A stretch of DNA of 64,000 nt from an uncultured Prevotellaceae bacterium (lineage in GTDB: Bacteria > Bacteroidota > Bacteroidia > Bacteroidales > Bacteroidaceae): contig OMWH01000012.1 of the NCBI GenBank assembly GCA_900314755.1, positions 19,755 through 83,754 of the forward strand, in the 5' to 3' direction. How positions within the stretch are numbered: position 1 is the stretch's first letter; every line of letters starts with the position of its first letter. The notes under the pieces are model-generated. The model had not been told where the DNA came from. It saw nothing but the letters and a program-made list of their open reading frames with translations, and searched no databases. Both the position numbers and the translations under genes were made by a program. Shown piece after piece: positions 59,040 to 64,000 of this stretch.

Positions 59040-60166
59040 GATTCTTTATTCTTCTTAAACAGACGGATATCTTTGATGGAATCGTACAGGTTCGTCGCCA
59101 TGTAGATAAGTGCTATCGCCGACATGGCAATCACCAGACTGATACTGTAGTTATAACGGCAGAACAGGAGGAAGGTGATCCATACGATCACCGACACCCA
59201 GCCGCAGACCAGAAGTCCGCGTACCAGCGAGGTGGACAGCAGCACATGCCCCAGCGTCTTCTTCTTGGTAGTGAAATCCTTGTATTTCGACAACAGGATG
59301 ACAGAGAAGAAGACGACAAAGAACGACACGATGATGGTGACACCTGTAGACGCATGCTTGATCTCGGACTGCATCAGCATCGTCTCAGCGGCATAGGCAA
59401 GCAGCTCAACACCGGCAATCTTACCCTGAGGAGTATAGTGCATGTCACCCTCCTCCTTCATGGCACCTATCAGCACCAGGTGGTCCTCTATCAAGTCACG
59501 GTTCTCAAAGATGGAGTCATAAGGAACGACACGGTAATACTTCGGCGAGAAATTGATGTTCAGGTCCTTGTCAGCCAAGGCTGTCACTTCCTGCCCTGCA
59601 TAGATGTCAGCCACCCGTTTGATAAACGAGGGCTGCACGACACCTCCCACATCACGACCGATGCTCACACTGCGCTTCATACCGCCATAGAGCTGGCGGG
59701 GCATATTCGTGAAGCCCTCCGTCACCGAGTCGCTGGGGGTGAAGAACGAGTGAACGGTCTCCCCCTCCATGCTGTCGATAATCTTATAGGAGAACACGAA
59801 GTTCTGCAGTTGCTTGACCGCCATGTCCAGCAGGGTGTCACCCTCCAGGTCTTCCTCCTTATAGCCTTCGAATACCACATCGACACCGACAGCCTTTGGC
59901 TTGAGGGCGTTGACCTCCATGAACAGGTCGGCGAAGTCACGGCGTTTGCGCAGCTCCGTCATGTCCACGATGGTCACGATGCGACTGGTGTCCCGGTCTC
60001 CTGCTCCGTCCAGCAACTTATAATAGAAGTCGGTGAACGAGTAGTCGTCGAGAATCTCAGCAATAGGGTTGAAGACTTTCAGGTTGAAAGCCGCCATCGC
60101 ATAGACTCCCACCAGACAGAAGGCGAGAATCGTCACGGCGAAGTATTTCCAGAGTGTTCCCATCAA
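59036..60166 (-). CDS. CHASE2-domain membrane protein without a signalling output domain
   Basis: The 376-residue protein has an N-terminal helix (~8-28), a periplasmic domain with the CHASE2 pattern (TSRIVTIVDMTELRKRRDFA, KPKAVGVDVVFEGY, LVLIGAMKEEGDMHYTPQG, IAGVELLAYAAETML), then three C-terminal helices. CHASE2 is an extracellular sensor normally joined to kinases, cyclases or GGDEF domains; here only ~20 cytoplasmic residues follow the last helix (DSIKDIRLFKKNKES). It overlaps both neighbours by 4 bp. Confidence 0.8.
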   Translation of the reverse strand: MMGTLWKYFAVTILAFCLVGVYAMAAFNLKVFNPIAEILDDYSFTDFYYKLLDGAGDRDTSRIVTIVDMTELRKRRDFADLFMEVNALKPKAVGVDVVFEGYKEEDLEGDTLLDMAVKQLQNFVFSYKIIDSMEGETVHSFFTPSDSVTEGFTNMPRQLYGGMKRSVSIGRDVGGVVQPSFIKRVADIYAGQEVTALADKDLNINFSPKYYRVVPYDSIFENRDLIEDHLVLIGAMKEEGDMHYTPQGKIAGVELLAYAAETMLMQSEIKHASTGVTIIVSFFVVFFSVILLSKYKDFTTKKKTLGHVLLSTSLVRGLLVCGWVSVIVWITFLLFCRYNYSISLVIAMSAIALIYMATNLYDSIKDIRLFKKNKES

Positions 60167-60825
60167 TCCTTACCAAGATATGCTTTCAGTTCCTCACTCA
60201 GTTCCTTACCCTGCTTCTCCAACTCAGCACGGATAGCCTCTTTGGCAATCTCCTGGATGGAAGAAGCCTTGGAAACGACACGAACCATCACCTCCTTGTT
60301 CTTATTCTTCAACTCACGGACGACGGTCAACGGAGTCTGCAGGCGACCCAGCTTCTGCGAGAAGATGGTCTTGTTCTCCACCATCGTCGTGGTGATAGAC
60401 GCTGCCTGGTCGTCAGCAAGCATCTTGTTTGCCACGAGGTTGTCGATGATACCTGTAGCCTCCGAGCTGATCTTACTGGCAAGATTCATACGTGCCAGTT
60501 CAGTAGCCTGTATCTGGGCAGCGGCGAAGTTCTCTGCGGTAGCACGTCCCTCACCATCGAAATAGAGGGGATTCAAGTCTTCATCAGCCTGCTCCAGAAA
60601 CATATACAGACGATTCACCTGTTTCTCCAGGGGCAGTCCGCCGGGAGACACTGTCCATCCCTCTTTCTTCAGTCGCTTAGCCTCTTTCTTCGCATCTTTC
60701 GATACACTCTCATTCTTCAGGGCAGCCTTATTCTCTTTGAGCTTTGCCTGTACAGAACTCTGCGCCATCACACTCGTGGAGAGTGACAACGCCATGAACA
60801 TTACCAATAATTTCATTGTCTTCAT
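60163..60825 (-). CDS. Secreted LPP20-like protein
   Basis: The 220-residue protein has a signal peptide (KTMKLLVMFMALSLSTSVMA). The mature protein has KKEGWTVSPGGLPLEKQVNR, then AAAQIQATELARMNLASKIS, which is the AxxxAxxxLAxxI helix of LPP20-like domains. No lipobox is present. It overlaps the CHASE2 gene by 4 bp and follows the large LPP20 gene by 34 bp. Confidence 0.6.
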   Translation of the reverse strand: MKTMKLLVMFMALSLSTSVMAQSSVQAKLKENKAALKNESVSKDAKKEAKRLKKEGWTVSPGGLPLEKQVNRLYMFLEQADEDLNPLYFDGEGRATAENFAAAQIQATELARMNLASKISSEATGIIDNLVANKMLADDQAASITTTMVENKTIFSQKLGRLQTPLTVVRELKNKNKEVMVRVVSKASSIQEIAKEAIRAELEKQGKELSEELKAYLGKD

Positions 60826-60859
60826 AATTAATTCTTTTTAGTTAATGATATACGCTTAT

Positions 60860-62731
60860 TTAGAAGTCACCCGGTCCGTAAAGTCCGAAGTTAGGATCTT
60901 TCTCGGGTTGCCAGGTTCTTAGTTTTATCAGTGGCTTGGTGGGCTCGTTGATATCCACCATCAGCATCAGGTATCCCTTGTCACCATAGGTGGAGGAATA
61001 GTAGTCCTGCTGTATCTGGATGGCGTATGACTCACCGCCCTCTCCCATCTTGATGACATCATTGTTAGAGAAGCGGATATTCACGAACTCATTACGCTGG
61101 AAGCAGCGTTTCAGGTTGTCGAGATACTGGTCTTTCGTCTGTCTGTTCTTGATGATAATCTGGTTACCCTCCTGACTGATGGTCGACTGGTTCTCGATAT
61201 TCACGTTCTTACTTGCCTTGCTGACTACCGAACCAGTGATGATGACGGCATCGTCATCGAAGATGGAACGGATATAGTCAAGACGCTTCAGGGCGTATGC
61301 CGTCTTGTAGTTCTCCAGGAAGTTCATGATGGCGAAGCGTGACTTCTCCTCCCATACGCCCTTGTTCAGGATATCATCCTCGGCGGTCTTACCCAGTCCG
61401 AAGGCGATATTGTCAATCTTCTGGTCTTCCGTGAAGGCGAAGACGACATCCTCGACGAACGACTTCCTGACACCGGAGGCAAAGGAGAACGACATACGGA
61501 GTCCACGGACGAGGATGCTGCCCTTGTCGTCATACAGACGGATGTCCGAGGAGTCCAGCACCTTTCCTTTTCCGTATTTCATCAGTTTGGTGAACATATC
61601 CCATCCTTCTGTGGTGAAGAACGGGCGCACCGCGTCATAGTTCTTGTTCTTGATAGCCTTCACCACCTCCTCCAGGGTCTTCATATATTTCGAGGCATCC
61701 TTGTCTTTCTTGGCGATGGGTGCAGGAGGAGCGATGATCTCCGCACTGTTCGTGGTGAACGACTCGGAAGCCATCTTCTCCATACGCTCCTTCTTCTCCT
61801 TGGGCTTCTCCTTGTTCTCCAACCTCACATTCTTGTAGGAGTCGGGCATCGGTGTCCCCTTCACGGCATTGAGCACCATCTCCACCTCCTTGTCTATCTT
61901 AGCCTCACCGGCATACTCATACTCAAACTGCAACTGCACATGAGAACCCTCAAAGCCAGGGGCGAGTTCGAGGACACCCCAGCCGTCCTTGCCACTATAG
62001 ATGGCACTCCATGACTGACCGTCCCAGTAACGGTAGTCAACGCTGTTCACTGGTTTGTCCTTATACATAATAGACAGGTGGACATCATTTCCCTCCCGAC
62101 CGTCATAGATGACCTTCAGGTCGTCGAAGGCATCGTCCATCTCCTCCTTGATCCAGTTGGTGAGCACATGCTCTTTCCCGTCATCGTCAGTATACGTCAC
62201 CTCGTTGGGATGCTGCAGCGACTTCAGCAGGGTCAGCGCCCAGTAGTAGTTACGCAGCACGTCATCCACCTTACCTTTCTTCTCGGCACGGATGGCAGCC
62301 TCTACCATGTCGATAGCCTTACGCTTCCGTGACTCGAAGATTTTCTCCACCTCCGACTTCTTGATCCAGCGCACCACGTAGGCATCCGGCTCCCCTTTCA
62401 GCACTTTCTGCTGGGTATTGGTCAGCGTTGCCTGCGAATAGGTGTTGACGGTCTGGGAGAACTGTGACTCCTCGTTCAGCTTACCGTCTCCGTGCTGCAC
62501 CTTGATAGAACTCTGTGCCTCACCGGTCACGTTAGTGGCTATCTTACCAATCAGGTTGGCAAGTGCGTTCTTCTCAGCCTCGGCAATGGTCTTGCCGTAG
62601 CCCTCACCGTAGATATAGTCCTCGCTGTCCCTGACCATCTCCCAGGTCTGTGCTGAGACACCGAGGGTCAGCAGGAGCAATACCGACAAGGCTGCAGCCC
62701 TGAACACAACATTCTGTCTATATTCTTTCAT
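60860..62731 (-). CDS. Large secreted LPP20-like protein with NTF2-like C-terminal region
   Basis: The 623-residue protein has a signal peptide (NVVFRAAALSVLLLLTLGVS). An LPP20-like part follows: YIYGEGYGKTIAEAEKNALA, NLIGKIATNVTGEAQSS. A middle region has beta-rich segments (VHLSIMYKDKPVNSVDYRYW). The C-terminal part (IMNFLENYKTAYALKRLDYI, RSIFDDDAVIITGSV) resembles an NTF2/SnoaL-like fold, and the segment before it (VRPFFTTEGWDMFTKLM) may be a second copy. It heads the envelope operon. Function unknown. Confidence 0.6.
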   Translation of the reverse strand: MKEYRQNVVFRAAALSVLLLLTLGVSAQTWEMVRDSEDYIYGEGYGKTIAEAEKNALANLIGKIATNVTGEAQSSIKVQHGDGKLNEESQFSQTVNTYSQATLTNTQQKVLKGEPDAYVVRWIKKSEVEKIFESRKRKAIDMVEAAIRAEKKGKVDDVLRNYYWALTLLKSLQHPNEVTYTDDDGKEHVLTNWIKEEMDDAFDDLKVIYDGREGNDVHLSIMYKDKPVNSVDYRYWDGQSWSAIYSGKDGWGVLELAPGFEGSHVQLQFEYEYAGEAKIDKEVEMVLNAVKGTPMPDSYKNVRLENKEKPKEKKERMEKMASESFTTNSAEIIAPPAPIAKKDKDASKYMKTLEEVVKAIKNKNYDAVRPFFTTEGWDMFTKLMKYGKGKVLDSSDIRLYDDKGSILVRGLRMSFSFASGVRKSFVEDVVFAFTEDQKIDNIAFGLGKTAEDDILNKGVWEEKSRFAIMNFLENYKTAYALKRLDYIRSIFDDDAVIITGSVVSKASKNVNIENQSTISQEGNQIIIKNRQTKDQYLDNLKRCFQRNEFVNIRFSNNDVIKMGEGGESYAIQIQQDYYSSTYGDKGYLMLMVDINEPTKPLIKLRTWQPEKDPNFGLYGPGDF

Positions 62732-62742
62732 TCCTTTTATGA

Positions 62743-63935
62743 TTATTTGAATATTACTTGCTTTCCATTGCGGATGAACACACCCTTTGAAGGACGGAGT
62801 ACCCGACGACCGTTCAGGTCGTAATAAGAATCCTTCTTCAATCCTTCCATTCTTCCATTCTTCAATCCTTCACTCCTTCCATTTTTCAATTCTTCAATGC
62901 TTGTCGCAAAGCCTTCGTCCAGGTCATCGAGGGTGATGAAGCGGGAAGGACCGGTCAGGTGCTTCGTATATGCCTCGAACGGACGCACCTCACGGTAGTT
63001 CTGCTCGAAGACGCTGCCCTCGGGATGACCGCCACGCTCCTCCCCTACATTGGCTCGAAGGTAGGAGCGAAGAAGATGTCTGACGACTCGTCGATGACGA
63101 GGTTAGACTCAGGCACTGACACATTCTCAGCCGAGAACGTCACCTTGCCAGCGAGCTTATACTCCTCAGGATACTCCGTGGAGTTCGGCATACTGATCAG
63201 GTATGGCGTGTTCGCCTCTATCTGCTGGGCACTCTGCAGACCGTTATGGGTCAGGCGGCGCAGCCAGAAGTTATAAGGACTGGTGTAGTCACCAAACGGA
63301 GTGATGATGCGACTGTCTTCCGCTGCTATCGTCTGCACGTCGAACGGCAGGGCGATAGTCTCCCAGCCACGGCTCACACCAATCTGCGTCTGCTGCTGGA
63401 AGTTACGGGTATACGATATCTTCTGTGCCGTGAACGGCTGCGGGCAGTACCAGTTGTTATTGCCGGCTATCGTGTCTCTCAGGATAATCTCCTTTGCCAC
63501 GCCATTCACAACCACGTTCTGTATACCACCAGGAACAAGCGATGCCTCGTTGACATATACCAACAGGTTCGGGTTGTCTATACCTTGCATGTCACTCTTA
63601 GTGATTACTGCGGTACTATTCCATACGATGGCAGTAATCGTCTCTGCCACCATTTCCTTACCGCCGACAAACTCCAGAGCCTCAGCCATCGTCGTCGCAC
63701 CTCCCACAGTCAGCACACCATAATCGTCAAAGGTTGCCTCAGGATCCACCCAAGGCTCTGCCCCTGCGGCAGTGAAGTAACCAGGATTAGACGTTCCTTC
63801 GTCAATATGGGCATAGGTATAGTCAGTATAGTTGGCATCGTAGTGAGTACCTGCCCCACCGACAAGTGCCGTACAATTGGTGAACATACCAGCACCATTA
63901 GTAACCCTTAATTCCGCAACACTATAGTTTAACAT
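62743..63935 (-). pseudogene. BspA-like surface protein gene broken by a frameshift
   Basis: Two frames on the minus strand form one protein. The upstream part (63935-63045) has the BspA-type MFTNCTALVGGAGTHYDANY and TYAHIDEGTSNPGYFT, then WETIALPFDVQTI. It ends prematurely at FFAPTFEPM. The next frame continues GEERGGHPEGSVF, VRPFEAYTKH, and a type IX-like end YYDLNGRRVLRPSKGVFIRN. A single missing base near 63044 explains the break. The N-terminus is not in this frame: a TAA lies two codons before the first ATG. An 8-bp repeat lies in the C-terminal part (62837-62900). Confidence 0.7.
62837..62900. repeat. Eight tandem 8-bp units in the BspA-like C-terminus
   Basis: Units TTCAATCC, TTCCATTC, TTCCATTC, TTCAATCC, TTCACTCC, TTCCATTT, TTCAATTC and TTCAATGC follow without gaps. 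In the coding strand they give an EGLKNGRS-type peptide repeat between the body and the sorting-like end. Confidence 0.88.
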
Positions 63936-64000
63936 TATTTATAAGTGCCTGAGCAACAAAAAGTTGCCCAGGATTTTGCCATGTCAGAATTTTCACTTAC

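Noticed and set aside
59246-60565. 439-residue ORF antisense to the CHASE2 gene
   Set aside because: His/Val-rich shadow; the minus-strand genes have signal peptides and domains.

Overview
The window comes from a member of the Bacteroidota, most likely Prevotella or a close relative. The evidence is of several kinds. Most promoters have the Bacteroidota -7 element TAnnTTTG, and two also have a TTTG -33 box. Few genes have a Shine-Dalgarno sequence. Several protein families here are typical of Bacteroidales: class III fructose bisphosphatase, fused FeoA-FeoB, DUF4494, DUF3256, DUF4296, DUF4491, DUF5687, BspA-like and FISUMP-like surface proteins, and type IX-style C-terminal domains. The genus is inferred, not shown. 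Most of the window is chromosomal housekeeping sequence in long, tightly packed operons. I see no transposase, integrase, phage gene, CRISPR array or rRNA gene.

Layout. 1-4398 (+): end of lysA, two glycosyltransferase-like genes, class III fbp and a short folK-like gene. 4399-5085: a 687-bp gap with an inverted repeat, a 22-bp A/T-rich tandem array, a 22-bp G/C-rich array and a promoter. 5086-7379 (+): a secreted Ig-like protein coupled to a FISUMP-like secreted protein. 7452-9628 (-): TetR regulator, SpoU-type RNA methyltransferase and VanX-like dipeptidase. 9749-12052 (+): maeB. 12071-16749 (-): a membrane pseudokinase, DUF4494, a YggS PLP protein, a secreted subtilase and a 26-residue membrane peptide. 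16888-21896 (+): aminotransferase, LolC/E-type permease, PIF1-like helicase and ispE. 22060-32063 (-): a ten-gene operon led by ileS, with a DksA-like gene, lspA, DUF4296, an MFS transporter, rsmE, a solitary ABC ATPase, paaK and DUF3256. 32064-32444: a repeat-rich gap.

32445-35524 (-): 3'-5' exonuclease, RlmI-like methyltransferase and tilS. 35639-41076 (+): ftsK, a LolA-like carrier, DUF5687, DUF4491 and rlmH. 41079-47045 (-): feoAB, a divergent WecB-like protein, a glycosyltransferase and mtaB. 47313-47480 (+): a small lipoprotein behind a phased A-tract promoter. 47642-48815 (-): rpsF-rpsR-rplI. 48943-49119 (+): a 58-residue membrane protein. 49120-54855 (-): an SGNH hydrolase, tRNA-Asp, and an engB-ABC-F-recR-membrane protein-glycosyltransferase-GNAT operon. 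55436-56826 (+): pyrBI. 56877-62731 (-): a five-gene envelope operon with LPP20-like, CHASE2, FecR-like and transglutaminase-like products. 62743-63935 (-): a frameshifted BspA-like surface protein gene.

The points I consider most worth following are these. (1) The LPP20/CHASE2/FecR-like/transglutaminase-like operon looks like an uncharacterised envelope system. (2) IleS carries the swapped GxHH active-site motif. (3) Short tandem repeats of 7, 8 and 9 bp sit at gene junctions and inside genes, including a frame-sensitive 7-bp array in the WecB-like gene. (4) A 22-bp CTTCG-phased array occurs at two intergenic loci, one of them next to a 121-bp hairpin element. (5) A membrane pseudokinase heads an operon.
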